Source: Pelobates cultripes (lineage: Eukaryota; Chordata; Amphibia; Anura; Pelobatidae). From it: DNA of 64,000 nt. Positions 11,673-24,800 of the stretch are shown here, piece after piece. A model generated the notes under the pieces. It searched no databases. It was given only the letters and a program-made list of their open reading frames with translations, and had not been told where the DNA came from. The translations under genes were made by a program, and so were the position numbers. The stretch's first letter is position 1. Every line of letters begins with the position of its first letter. The DNA lies in the NCBI GenBank assembly GCA_933207985.1, contig OW240918.1:18482878-18546877 (forward strand), given 5' to 3'.

Positions 11673-12314
11673 TTAAAGGGACACCCCAAGCTTTGTCTGT
11701 TGTATGTAGTTAAAGGATAATATAAATAATTGCTAAAAGGACTTTACATGTACCATAGCTTTACTATCTAGATATAGTAATATTATGATCAATAAAAAAA
11801 TAATCTTACCACGCTCTGTAGTGGTTATGGTGCTAGGGATGCTCTGGTGCACCCGATTTAAACTACAGCTTAATGTATCTGTTCTGGAGAGTATAGTATG
11901 TTCTTGCAGGTTTTCAGATGACCACTAGAGGTGCTTCCTTGGTCAATTTGCAGCACTGACTTTCAGCATCTCCCCGCTCTGCATGGAGACGCTGAATGTT
12001 CTTCATAAAGATGCATTGATTCACTGAAGAGATGATGAATAGTGCAGCCTGGATTTTTGACGCGCATGCACATTTGCCTCTCAATGCTTTCCGATGGAAA
12101 AGTGATGGCTTGGCTGCGATCATCAAGTATATTGAGTGTTTAATTAAGTAGTGTTGGCAATGCCAGCCGTGAGGATATCCCTGTGGCACTGGGAAAAAGG
12201 TAAGTAAATATCCTTTTACATTGCTAACAGGGGGCCGGTAGCCTAAACTGTGTTTTCACAGCTATAGTGAGAGGAATACATGTTTGTATTTCTGTCACTG
12301 TAGTGTTCCTTTAA
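11673..12314. mobile_element. TTAA miniature element (642 bp), composite or diverged
   Basis: It starts TTAAAGGGACACCCCAAG and ends CACTGTAGTGTTCCTTTAA. It is longer than its relatives and has an internal GTTCTGGAGAGTATAG motif that resembles a terminus, so two overlapping or nested copies are possible. Confidence 0.65.
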
Positions 12315-13706
12315 AGTAGTTAAACCGTTCAGAGACGGGTGAGATGACTGGAAAGAGCTGCATAATATTGCAATTAACTCGTATGTATGAAACAGGTATA
12401 TATTTTGATTTGCCTAACATTTTTAAAAAATCCTGTGGGTCAACTTCACTCTGGATTGTCCCTTAAAGAAGAATCTGCATTGATCAACTCCTATGAATCA
12501 TGAGATCAGCAGGTAACAAATGAAATTCGAAACTTATAAACACAGAATTTACACAATCAATACAATCCATACATACTTTAGGAACAATGAATCAATAATA
12601 TAGTTTAGCATATCTGAATTACCAGTTGCTAAAAACAAAATTCCAATCAATTATTTGAAAACCCTTTGATGCGCGTATGGGTCAGTGAACAAAAGCTGTA
12701 CGTGTCCAACATATGCCTGATGTTTTATGGACATCTAAATATATACACATTCAATGAACAGAATGTTAACACAAAATGATATTAATAAACAAACACTCAG
12801 ACAATTCACCTACCCTGACATTCTGAGTTAAATCAGTAATAGGGTGCATTACTGATTAAATATCTACACAACACACAGCAATAGCTTATGATTTACAAAG
12901 GTAATGCAAGAGTGATCACATCATTACACTGCCAAATACCATCTATCTCTTTTACTGAATTTAACGAAGATGGATTGCGTCCTAAAGGAGAGATGCAAGC
13001 TATAAATATATTCATTCTGATCTTCATCTGACTTTCCTGTAGAATAGACGCGCAACAAATCAATAATTGAAGAACACACACTACTGATCCTTTGTTATAA
13101 ATGATTTTAGGGAAAGAAATCCGCTTGGTATAATAACAAAGGGAAAATGTTAGTAGGAGATGAAACAGCTGTACACAAAAAGATCGGACAAAAAAGTCAT
13201 GTCAATAGCAGACGCCACTAACATTTCCTAGTTGTTTTAAGTTTAAAAAAGTCTTGAGAAGTAGGGTCCTTAGGGAATTTTTGTTCTTTTTTTTACCCTT
13301 TATTTAACAAAAGTTATATCTGCCTAGCTACAAGTTATTTTCTAAGAATTATATTTTTGGAGATATGGTAAAATACGATTTTTACACTATGCATAATGCC
13401 AAAACTTTTGCATTGATAAAACCGAGTGATGGATTGCTCCATCTGTTGTAGATGATTACAGATCTATCATGGACCCATTTATTTATTTATTTTTAATATA
13501 TTTTTACTATCAACCCAAGAAACCAGAAGCAAAAAACTGTTTCCATCATAATCACTAATAATCATAACAATAATGATAATGAGTGCACTCTAGGTTTTTT
13601 ACAGATGCTTTAGATGTGGAGGACATAAAAAAAAATAATAATACACAGTTGAATTATTAAATATTGTTATGATCTTGAGATATAATTCTCTTTAAAATTA
13701 TGGAAA

Positions 13707-13825
13707 GTGTATGTGAATGTATGTGTATGCCAGTATGTCTGTCAGTGTATGTGCCTGTGTGTGTGTGTCAGTATGTCTATTAGTGTATGTGTCTGTGTGT
13801 GTCAGTATGTCTATCAGTGTATGTG

Positions 13826-13859
<34 letters not shown>

Positions 13860-14075
13860 AGTGTATGTGAATGTATGTGTGTGCCAGTATGTCTGTCAGT
13901 GTATGTGCCTGTGTGTGTCAGTATGTCTATCAGTGTGTCTGTCTGTGTGTGTGTCAGTATGTCTGTATATGCACCTGTGTGTTAGTATGTCTATCAGTCT
14001 ATGCGCCTGTGCATGTGTCAGAATGTCTATTGGTGTATGTGTCTGTCAGTGTATGTATATGTGTGTGTCATATCC
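13707..14075. repeat. TG-rich minisatellite
   Basis: Units of the type GTCAGTGTATGTGCCTGTGTG and CAGTATGTCTATC are repeated with variable TG runs, including a longer TG run near 13830-13857. The Val/Cys/Ser-rich frames across it are not genes. Confidence 0.9.
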
Positions 14076-14493
14076 TGCATATATAGGTGTTTGAGACACT
14101 CTTCGATTACTCACGTCTGCCTCGGTATAACAGAGTTATGAAATATCGTCAGATATATAGTACAGAGCACTACTGGAGCAATCATAAATCATAGGGTACA
14201 TAGATGTATAATTACCATCTCCACATGGTTTGCATACATGTCACTTCCCTCATGAACTGCTGATATTGATAAAAGCAAGTCAGCTGTGCTGTCCCTATAG
14301 CAACTTCGTGGGTACCGGTAATGCTAAGTATCCCTGCAGCTGTTCCTTTCTCACTCTTATCTGCCTTCTTAGATAATCTCTTGTCTAATCACAGGACTCC
14401 CTCTTCCTCATTACTAAATAATAAATTCAAAGAAAAGTGAGATCAAACAAACTAGTGCATAGTACTAGGTGAATAAAAACAAAAAACAAAAAA

Positions 14494-14546
14494 ATCCTGA
14501 CGCGCATCTCAGTGCTATTGAAGCACCTTCGTCAGGGAAGAAACTT
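14494..14546 (-). ncRNA. Degraded hammerhead-ribozyme-like motif
   Basis: On the minus strand the order is CTGACGA, a GTGC/GCAC stem with loop TTCAATA, then GAGA and a GCGCGTC segment. This matches the hammerhead layout CTGATGA, stem II, GAAA, stem III, GTC, but with one change in each core box. Short flanking pairing (TTCC against AGGA) is possible for stem I. The core changes suggest it is inactive. Such motifs occur in Penelope-like elements. Confidence 0.35.
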
Positions 14547-15944
14547 TCACACTGGAAGTTTCCACTATATAAAGGTGATTAATCCCACCTCAAAATCAGC
14601 TGCAGCCTCTCAGATTAAGTTCCACCTTCTAGGCGGTCACCTTTATTAGAGTTCCCTGTCGACATCATCGTCGCTGAAGGGAAACCTTCAAAATATGCTA
14701 TCTGATAACATTGCAACAGAGCGGAGAAGACAAATATAGTACGTTTTGGGGGAGTGGCTTTGCTGTTTGAGCATTATTAAGATCCAAAGAGAGTAACAGT
14801 ATTCCTTCATGAATTTCCCCTGATTGTTATGTGAATAATATGGGCACCTACTTATTCAAGTGGGGTTTAGTTTGTGTTATCTATCACCAATAAAGAGATA
14901 TTATTTTTATTGTGTGTTATTTTTTTATACTTAAGTAATCAGAAGGGTACTGCTTATATCCAGCAATAAATCTGTCAGTTATAACAGTATTACGTCTTTA
15001 ATGCCATTTATACCATGGGGTGTCATAACTATCATGAACAGATATTGAATTAGGCTTAGTGTTCCATGAAAACATATTATTTTGCTTTAGATATAAAGAC
15101 ACATCATCTAATTATGGTGGTGTAGAAAATACTGATTTAGGTGCTCCAATTCATATTTGAAGTATATCTCAAGAGAAAAGGGGTTTAGGGGAATGCGTGG
15201 AGGGGGAAATCAATCATTTCTCATTCCGTTAATGAGTCTTATCTACTCAATGGTGAAAAGAAACCGTGTGATTAACCACCACAGTCTATTTCATAGTCAT
15301 ACTCTTAAATTACTTCCCTTATTTTCCCCATTTATCAATCTCCACTCTGATTGAATTTGTAAGATAAGTATATTAATACAATACCATAGGAATTTATTAC
15401 TGCTAGTAGATAGTCCTTTGTATCTTGGAGTAAGATCCGTATGGTAATATGTCGTAATATTTGTAGACAGCCAATTGATGAAAATTAGAGATCATTAATA
15501 AAAGCGGTATATCCAGAAACACTCTCTCCTTAGAAACATATAATTGGATTAGACACAAGGATTTGGTACGTATTAACGTCAGAGATAATTCTATTGGTCA
15601 TCTTGACAAGGGAGGGTAACATTGTGATTCTTAGTAATGACCAATATCAAATTCAACAGAATTCTCTCTGATGGATATGAGTGTTTCTCAGTAATACATT
15701 TCTGAGTAATACATTTTAGGCAAATAAAGAGAGCCTGTTGGTTCATCTATTAGATATATAGTCATCCTACTGTCACTATATGATATCTACTATAGTATCT
15801 CTTCCTCATTAATTGTTATATGTTGTATTTTTTTGTCACAGCTATTTACCATTTTGTACCCCAGTGGGGATCTCTCCTCAGGAGATTTTCCCCATTTACC
15901 TATCTTGTGTACCTATGTGTCTGAGCGTCTGAGCACCAATATTA

Positions 15945-16438
15945 AATACAAATACACCCCTCCATTCAAACTTCAACATTACATACAAACACACTCCTGC
16001 ATTGAAACATCAACACTACATACAAACAAACCCCTGTGTTAAACACCAAAATGATATATAAACACACCCCTACATTCACTACACATAAATGCGCACTTGC
16101 ATTCAAACTCCAACACCACATACAAACACATTCACACAAACATTCTCCATACAAAATTCAAACACACAAACACAATGCTAAATACAACCCTGCAAGCATG
16201 GGAAATTGGTAGAGCTCCAGCTATCAAAGCATTGTTGGAATTGCACAACAGATAGGGTTCTACCTTTTGTCCAACCTTGCAATTGGGGAGCCAAATAAAA
16301 TTCTTGCGCTAGGGCTCTTTCTACTTTAGTTCCGTCACTGCATTGCGGTGGAAGGCGTAATTGCATGCCAGGGAGTGGGCCCAGGGGGGCCAAGCAAATG
16401 CTTGCCCAGGGTCCAAACAATACTAAAGACGGCCCTGA
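15945..16438. repeat. CA-rich minisatellite and adjoining transposon-like right terminus
   Basis: From 15945 to about 16180, units of roughly 30-37 bp (CATTCAAACTYCAACAYYAC plus ATACAAACACAC) are repeated about six times. After it, AAGCAAATGCTTGCCCAGGG and AAAGACGGCCCTG (16394-16438) resemble the right end of the 37740-39105 element (CAAGGCAAATGCCTTG), which also carries a CA array inside. No left terminus was found. Confidence 0.55.
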
Positions 16439-19374
16439 CTTTTATTTTATTTTTTCCTTATGCATTTTTCAATGTCAGTACTTAATATGTTTTTGCAGTA
16501 TGTTTTAGAGGACTCAACCAGTAAATTTTATGTACCTTATGTCCATCATTTGATTATACAAGTACCACCTACAGTGGTTGGTGTACCTCAAATCTAATAT
16601 TCTGTGATGAACTGTTGAAAATTTACATGGACAGCTAATTTGGTGTTGGTTATGAACATGTGGACAACACAGAACACCTAAAACTCTGATAAAGTAAGAT
16701 GCCTGACAGAATGACATAAAAGGATTGAGACTAAAATAAAATAATGATGATAGAAACCAATGAAGTTGTTATAGATATTAATACACAAAAGGATAGACTA
16801 ATAATAATAACTCCATTATTCAGAAACAAATTGAGTCATATTTCCTCTAGTGCAACTCATCCATAGGTACTGAAGAGAAGTCCCTTGATGAAGCACTCTA
16901 TACATGCAAGAAATATGGCCGACTTTTTGCTTTCGTTATATGTTTCTATGGCTTTTAATTGAAAAAATAAATATTGTATTTTATTGTTCACTGAGCAAGG
17001 CTCAAGTATTGTGTTATTGTTCTTTTGGAACTAAGGACAACATTAATTTTCCTTTATGGTTCCTTAAACAAGCATGGCTAACCACAACCCAGAATGCAAT
17101 GCAATGCTTTTATTATTTCCACCTCATTTGACCCCACAGTGAGGTTCAAATTGTGGTTTCACTTTAGTGAGAACATGTTATATAATGAATGAAAGTTCAT
17201 ATACTGATGACAGATGGAAAGATACACAAACAGACAGACAGATATGCCCTGATGTTTCAGTGTAGATCTGTAATGCATTAATTTAAATCTCATTTAGGAG
17301 AGACTAAGGAATACATATTGTGCACATTCATTCTTTATGTTCCCTTAACAATCAAAACCTGGTTCCTATAGAATCTGTATTAGCATGGATCATCCTGCTT
17401 ATTTTTAATTCACAGTTCTATGGCTCCCTGCATTTATGAAATGAGTTCAGGGTTCTCTACGGCATCTTTAAAGGTTGGTTTGTTAAGATATTTTATTAAT
17501 TACATCATTGGTCCCATTGGAAAATACCCTGTTCTACATGTGGCACTCGAGCTAAACTATATAAGAGTATTATAATGGAAGGAACATCTGGGGGCCTATT
17601 TACATGTAACATTATGGGAAGATGGTAGTTAGTAAATAAAAATTTGTTTGCAGGGCATCATGTGTGAAAAACCTCATGCATGTGCACTTGCATGGAATTT
17701 AAAAAAAGAAATGCCAAAGCAAACGTAAGTGTGTCACATTGAAACTTGTTCATACCAGTAACTCGAAAAATTGCAAAGGTAAGTTTGTTTTGAACTCACC
17801 CTAATTCTGCACCGCAACCAACTATAGAAGTCATTAACAATAAGTGAAGTGAGAAAAGAAGCATAAAAACAGTGGAATCTTTTGAACAAAAACTTAAATA
17901 GCACAAATTATAAAGAGACAAACATATCATGCATTTATATAACTATAACAAGAATAAATATATAACTTACTTTATTATATTAATTTGGTACACTTATCTT
18001 GCTGTAAGTGCAGTGTTTAGACATTTTAATGAAGATTAACCTTTACTTTTTTTTTAACTATTACATCCCTATTTCCTGAGAAATATTGCCAAACTAATAC
18101 AATAATAATAAAAAAAATACTTGACATGTATGGCTGGTTTTGTTTTAATTCAGCAAAATGTTGAGAAGCTCTTTCGGACCATGTGGTGATCAATTTATAC
18201 CATATCATTGATTGCTAGATACTAACTTCCTGTATCTCACACTCAATCTTTGTTTATTATGACTCAATATTGACTTTTAGGTACTTGAGTAACAAATCAT
18301 TGACTACCTTATTGCCAGCAGAGGCATATTGCCCAACACAAAGCATTCATTAAAACTACGATGGGACAATTAGTGTTAATTACAAATTGTAAAGGCATTG
18401 CCTTAGATGTTTTATTGCTTTAAAAGCAGACTACCGCAGAGCCCCTTTTATCAATTACAATAACATTATGCTTGTATTAGCTGACATAGTGATCTTACGC
18501 TGTCTGATTGGGTTATTCTAGCAAGTGAAAAATGTTTTAAACAAGTTTAATTGAATGAGCCAAATGAGAAAAAGGCAGTTGTATAATGATGTGAATTGAA
18601 GCATGCTGTTTTTCATTCTACCTCAATCACATTTTAGATTAAAGTCATGCATTATGGTGTTCTTTAAAGTTCGGAATTTTTAAGCACATTTTTGTGATGA
18701 TGTACAGTTTCCTATATAGTGACTTTTTTTTTTCAATCCTTTCAGGAAATATGTTGAAAAACTTGACTGAAATAGCAAAGGGAATATTAAAATTTCACTT
18801 AAAATGCTTTTAACATGATGTTTAATACGATGCCAGCTTGGCACAGGCAAGATTAAAGACAGTGTTTCACCACAGCTACAATAATGCAATCAAGTGACTA
18901 TTTACTGGTATTTTTATATATTTATTGTTACGAGGCTGTTAAGTTATATAGTTGAATATATGCGTGTTGATTTTTGCCTTAAAAACAAACTGACCTACTT
19001 TATTTCATGTAAATCATCTTATTATTCTCTTGTGCAATATAATTAGCTCTAAGCCAAAAGTTTTGTGGGTTCGGCTCATGAGCTAAGAAACTATTAAAGT
19101 CAAATGATATACCAACACTAAAATACATTACATACAATCTGAAATATTCCTTGTACAACCAGATTTACAATTAAATAAAATAAGGGCTTCATTTTCTACT
19201 GCTACCATTTCTGGGTTGTTGCAATCCACATGTTTAATTTAAATAAAATATGAAATTTTTTTCATTTTCTTTTCATTTGTACAAATGCTTAAATGCTTAA
19301 TATAATATTTGGGGATCAGTTATTAGATCAGCAGTGTTCTGTCCCTAATATGAGTGATTTTCCTAATTAAATTG

Positions 19375-19802
19375 TTAAAGGAAAACTAAAAACACCATAA
19401 CCACTCCAACACACCTTAGTGGTTATGGAGTCAGGAATGACCTGATGACCTCAATGTAAGGAGTCCAACCACTTAGTAATGGTTGGACTTCTTACTTGGG
19501 TTTCACCGGGGCAGCTCCACATCTCCTGTCAGTGAGAAAAAAAGCCGTACATTCCTGTTTAGGAGCTTTTATTAGCTCTCTTGAGCTAAGACCTGCAGTC
19601 CATTGGCTCAGAGCATCAGCATCACTGGGCTTAGCTCAATGAAGAGAGCTTCCAACAGGGAGGAGGTATGGAGCAGCACCGGGTAGGCCCCAGGTAAGAA
19701 GCTCAACCATTATGAAACAGCTTGATTCATTACATTGGGGATCATCAGGGCACTCCTGGCACTATAACCACTAAATTGTGCTGAAGTGGAGATGGTGTTT
19801 AA
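19375..19802. mobile_element. TTAA miniature element (428 bp), diverged
   Basis: It opens with TTAAAGGAAAACTAAAAACACC and closes near GGAGATGGTGTTTAA. The first 60 bp contains a hairpin built on CCATAACCACT and AGTGGTTATGG. It is related to the other TTAA elements but of an older or separate subfamily. Confidence 0.6.
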
Positions 19803-20380
19803 AGTGTTTTTTTAAACAACTTGTTACACCTTTAAAATGGTAATAACACATTACAACAGATAACAATACAAAATAACACAAATTAGTTTTAGCCATACCT
19901 TTTAAATTTATTTTTAATTAAATTATATAAATATTTTTACATTATTTTGTAGTGAGCACATGTTTACTTACATGAAATTGCATGAAAAAGAACCAAACTA
20001 ATTGCAGAAAAGTTCCCCATGGCCTAAGAGCCCTAAATAGAAAAGTAACTCCACTTATACATTGAAATGTATGAGAACACTATTGAGTTACTTTTTCTTC
20101 TAATTCTTTTGGTTAATGGAGGTAATGTCACTTGTGAGTTTTTCTTAAAAAAAATGTTACTTTCACTGACTCCCACATTCATTATTGTGTTGCTTTTAAA
20201 CGAGTACAACCTTTTTAAATCTGTGTTCCTGTACATGATAGCATGTATTGCTTAATATTATGTTAATATCTTAATGGTAGCTATAGAGTTTACAATCTAA
20301 TTTGATGTATAAGACACTAAGAGATTAAATGGATTTTCTTAGGTCACAAGGAGACGGGTGACAGATATATTTATTGATCC

Positions 20381-20446
20381 CAAGGACGAATGTATAACGC
20401 GGCACCTTTATTGCAAGGACGAATGTATAACGCGGCACCTTTATTG
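20381..20446. repeat. Perfect 33-bp tandem duplication
   Basis: The 33-bp unit at 20381-20413, starting CAAGGACGAATG and ending CACCTTTATTG, is repeated exactly at 20414-20446. It contains CpGs (ACGCGG) unusual for this AT-rich area. Identity of the two copies suggests a recent duplication. Confidence 0.95.
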
Positions 20447-22578
20447 GTAGCAGCGCTGGTTGGTTCCGGTAAAGTCTAGTAAATAAACATACAATGTCTT
20501 TAAAAATCAGTATCTTCTTCAAAGGCAAAGTTTTTAAAACTGAAAGAAGCTCTCAGCCTAGTCAGAATGTATGAGATAATGAGCTGCTTCTGTTGTTTGA
20601 ACATTGCAAACCTTTTCACTGAAGTAAGGATATGTCAGATAATGGGATGTTTATGAATACTAAATCAATGTTCAGTGAGCTGGAAGTATATGACATAATG
20701 TGTAGTTATAAATCTGCTTTTAGCCATCTGGAAACATGGAATGAAGGGCTGATTTGAAGATATAAATCTTTTAAGCGAACTGGTATAAGAAAGGTGTCAG
20801 TGTAAATGTAAAGCATTTACAGCTGGAAGGGTCGGGCAGCCTGTCATTCTCACATGTACGTTCCATTTCAGCGAAGATTGATCAATGAAGGATGGCCTGT
20901 GAAATATACACAGAGTTCCCAAGGTGCACTATTGGTCCATATCACTTTAAATATGTTTTCTTACAGAAATAATTTGTTTCAATGATGGTTCATGATAGAA
21001 GAACTGTTTTAGAAATAGATGCACCATTCCCAGTGTGTGCAATAAGGGTGCATGCTATTTTAGGTATAATGTTTCTTTCCTTCATTATTTTGTATTCTTT
21101 ATTTTATTTTGCCATTGATATGGTATGTTTTCTTGTTTGCCACCAAACAGCAAAAATGAATCTGCTTTATAGAGCTGTTCCTTTATTTTTATTTTATCCC
21201 ATGGCAATATGATGTATAGAGAATCATTTCACAGCTCACAGTGAGTACTACAATAAGTGTTTATTCCACTTCACAATCAAAAGGACATTGCATCTGCAGA
21301 GTTAGTAATTGTTTAGAATTTACAATCACATCTCCTGTCACTGTGAATTTTAATCATGAAGAGGAAAACTGACCTTTTCATCCCCTACAGAAAACCTCAA
21401 TTCAGGAACAGCTTCCTCTGAACTGGAGTAAGCAACATTATCTACCCATGTATCAGATACCAAATTAGATTTTAAGCCTTTCAAGGCAAGGATGTATTAA
21501 GGAAAAATTACTTCCCTGTGCACAGCTCTTTGTACATTCCTACACTCCTAATAATACTATTTGCCAAAAGAAATAACTATGACATGCAGAGATAGTGACA
21601 ATGAAACATAGTGAAAACTATCAAAAGCTGTATTCAGTTTTACTGGGGTCTATTGAAGAGAATTGAACCGTTCAACTCTTTATTTCACTTTATCATATAT
21701 TCCATTTCTTATATTTCCTGTACTTAAAGGGGTATTTTCATCGAATCGCGAGATTCACTGAGTTGACAGCCTACTTGAATAAATGAGACTGGCACAACTC
21801 CACTGGGAAATGTTCAAGCTGGGATTTTTTTAAGAAGCTCGTTTTTCTTTTTTTTTTTTATAATCCCCTAAAGGCAATTGCTCATGCTATCTTAACTGTC
21901 ATATATCAACATTTCTCATGAAATTTCAGTTAATAGTCAAATGAAAAAATAAGATGAGTTTAATTTGTGGATCCTATTAATCAACAGGGACATGTATTCA
22001 CTTTCTATGTATCAGAGAAACATCTTGTCCCTCTGGTACCAAAGAAAATCCATACCCCAATTATAAAAATGGCTGGAGTTGACCAATTCCCTTGTACCAC
22101 AGGAAGAAAATGGTGCTATCTCCTCTCAAATCACTAAATATATGTGGGCATGGATGCACACTATTTTTCTTAAGAAAAATATAATATTTACTTGTTCAAA
22201 GTTGTATTACAAGGCCTGTTTGTTGCCATATCATATCCATTGACACTGAGATTGTTGGAAAAAAACAGCCAGCTAAAAACTAAAACAAAAGACAGACAAT
22301 ATCTGCACACAAGTGCAATGCACATAGCAAACATGAGTAAGTGACGTTTTTGCACCACGTGGATATGAAGCTCGTATTTAATACAATTCCAGCATGTGCT
22401 GTGTACTCTGGTTTGTTCTTGGAGTTGGATGGTTCAATAAGAGTGATTTTGATTTCAAGTATGTGTACCTACTCCATTTTGTTGTTGGTCTTTCTCTGTG
22501 ATGTTCAGACAGTGGCGTAACAAAGTCACTGCCTTATTGTGTAACAGGATAATTTACTTATTTTTATATAAAACTAAA

Positions 22579-22604
22579 GTTAGGTCCAGAAATATTTGGA
22601 CACC
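22579..22604. mobile_element. Tc1/mariner-type terminal inverted repeat relic
   Basis: GTTAGGTCCAGAAATATTTGG is the familiar outer end of vertebrate Tc1-like transposons. No matching opposite end or transposase was seen nearby, so it is a solitary end. Confidence 0.5.
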
Positions 22605-23412
22605 TACAGTCAATTGAAAAACACTCCAAGGTAGGCATATCATTATCTAAGGAAACAAACCAAAATATATAGTGTAGATGGTTTGGGGTAATAATTGGTG
22701 GCAAATAAATAGCTAGAACCACTCACATGGTCTGGAGCCTGTATGGTATTGGCTCCATAAAGTAAATCTTTTTGCTCTTAGGGCAGCAACACACCACTTG
22801 CTCAATGATGTTCCTCCAAGAGAAAAACAAAAAAGAGAAAGGTGACCAAATGGGTGGTACTGTATAAGATACAAATAATATATCTATTGGTATTACGCTC
22901 ACCTCTTTGAGAGCCATCAGTGCCTGGCTCTAAGGATAATCAGCAGTGTGCCACTTTCTGGGGATGGCACTTCCCCAATAAAGGTTCCTAGAGCCTCCAA
23001 GGACTTGTTTGGAATAACTTGTAAAATGTATTTGTTACAAATAAAAACACATATAGTATAAGAATATGAAATAAAAAATCCACTAGAGTATTGCAATACT
23101 GATGTTAATATAAGTTCACTGATGTCCTATTGATGTCCTATTTCACCAACTTACTCAATACTTGTTTTATATATAATACAAAATGTTATATTATATTGAT
23201 ATTTTTGCTTTGCATGTAGGGTCAGTGTTCCTCTGAAGATGTATCCAATATGGGAACAAAAATGGTTATAGGTGCAATAGTAATGAATGGTTCCTATATT
23301 TCTTCAGCAGAAACATCATGAGTTACATTTTGATTTTGAACCAATGCTTTTGCTTGTAATTTATTTCCACTAGGTTTAAAAAAATGTTGCAAAAAAATTA
23401 AAAACCTCATAT

Positions 23413-23877
23413 TTAAAGTGTATCTATAGTTTTAGAAACACAAACCTGTATTCCTAACACTATAATGCCTTCTGGTCCCCCCTCCCTCGCACCCCCCTTG
23501 ACTTACCAAATTCCCTCATTGCTGGGTTCCAATCTGCCTCCTCCCATGTCATACAACAGGGGGACTAATGCGCATGTCTGGCAAGCACCATGCATGCATT
23601 AGGCCTTCCCCATAGGAAAGCATTACCTCAATGCTTTCCTACAGGGTGTTCCTTGATGCTGGACATCAGCATGCAGAGCGTGAAGACATCCAGCATCGTT
23701 TCATTGAGTCAAATCCCGTGAAACTCCTGGAATTCCACTAGTGGCTGCCTGGTAGGGGCAGTCTAAATACTCCATAACTGCAATATTTTACATTGCAGGA
23801 CGAAGGGGAAAAGGGACAGTGCACCTAGACCACTTAAATGCGATGAAGTGGTCTTGGGGATTATAATGTCTCTTTAA
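23413..23877. mobile_element. TTAA miniature transposon (465 bp)
   Basis: The ends are TTAAAGTGTATCTATAG and TATAATGTCTCTTTAA, both with TTAA. The left end contains the AAACACAAACCTGTATTCCTAAC block shared with the 60745 and 11185 copies. It has no ORF and lies immediately left of the 23905 composite. Confidence 0.75.
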
Positions 23878-23920
23878 GGTTAGAATTAAAAATAGTAACT
23901 CTTGTTAACCCCTTAACACC

Positions 23921-23991
23921 GTTACGGCATTCTATGCCGCCCCCATTTAAATGGGCTTTAAAGCCCTTGCAGCGGCATAGAACACCGTAAC
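23921..23991. repeat. GC-rich hairpin near the left end of the composite
   Basis: Arms 23921-23940 and 23972-23991 (GTTACGGCATTCTATGCCGC and its near complement) pair with two mismatches. Between them are two more palindromes, CCCATTTAAATGGG and GGGCTTTAAAGCCC. Confidence 0.8.
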
Positions 23992-24119
23992 AGCTTAAGC
24001 CCCCAGGAGGTCTGTGGTACTTACCACTGCTGCGATCCTCTTCAGGAGGACTGCCTGACAGCCCAGACAGCCCTCCCCTGGCAAATCAGGCCTCTGAGTA
24101 GTCTAAAAATTTTTTATTA

Positions 24120-24760
24120 AACATGTTTAAAATAAATTAAATATACATATATATCATATATATAAAATTTATATATATTATATATGTATAATATATATAC
24201 ATCTTATATATATGTAATGTCATACATAGTGTATTTTAATATTAATATAAGTACATATATTAGTATTAAAATAAACTTAGAATGAAGTTATATATATATA
24301 TATATATATTATATTTATATATATACACGTATAATTACAAAAATAAATAAAATAAAATAAAAAAATATATTAAATGAAAATAAATGATATATACATATGT
24401 AATTTCATTCTAACTGTATTTTGTTATCAATATATATATATATATATATATATGTAACAATATACTGTTATCAATATATATATGTAACAAAATACACTTA
24501 GAAGGACATTCTATATACATCTATCTATATATAAAATACAAATAACCGCACATGTGCTGTACTGATTCTGATGAAAGCCACGGATGTTGGCTGAAACGTC
24601 GATCGCATTTTAAAGGAATGAAATAAAATAAACTTTTGAAAGAAAAAAGACAGTGAGTGGAAGCCTTTTTCAATATTCATATATATATATATATATAAAA
24701 ATATATATATAAAATTACATCAATGATTACATAAGTATATACGTAGAATTTAAATACATA

Positions 24761-24791
<31 letters not shown>

Positions 24792-24800
24792 TAAAATTTT
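24120..24800. repeat. TA-rich low-complexity block
   Basis: Long irregular TATATA arrays with short AATATAAATG-type interruptions. The hammerhead-like segment at 24561-24605 sits as a non-AT island within it. Confidence 0.85.
24561..24605 (+). ncRNA. Hammerhead-ribozyme-like motif, Penelope-type
   Basis: All core boxes are present in order. CTGATGA is at 24568-24574. Stem II AGCC/GGCT is at 24576-24579 and 24589-24592 with a 9-nt loop. GAAA is at 24593-24596, followed by C and GTC ending at 24600. The flanks GATT (24564-24567) and GATC (24601-24604) can pair as stem I. Stem III is only the self-complementary ACGU (24596-24599), which cannot fold alone but can form between two copies, as reported for dimeric hammerheads of Penelope-like elements. 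Just downstream, AATGAAATAAAATAAAC is an A-rich tail-like sequence. Activity is unproven. Confidence 0.6.

Noticed and set aside
13707..14094. Open frames rich in Val, Cys and Ser
   Set aside because: They are translations of the TG minisatellite in three frames; no start context, no domain.
16876..16925. TTGATGA ... GAAAT arrangement resembling a hammerhead
   Set aside because: The stem II pairing is weak (AGCA against TGCA), no GTC follows at the right distance, and the first core base differs.
23233..23275. CTGAAGATG ... GGGAACAAAAATGG, a possible Penelope terminal motif
   Set aside because: The core boxes CTGATGA and GAAA are both absent; resemblance is only general.
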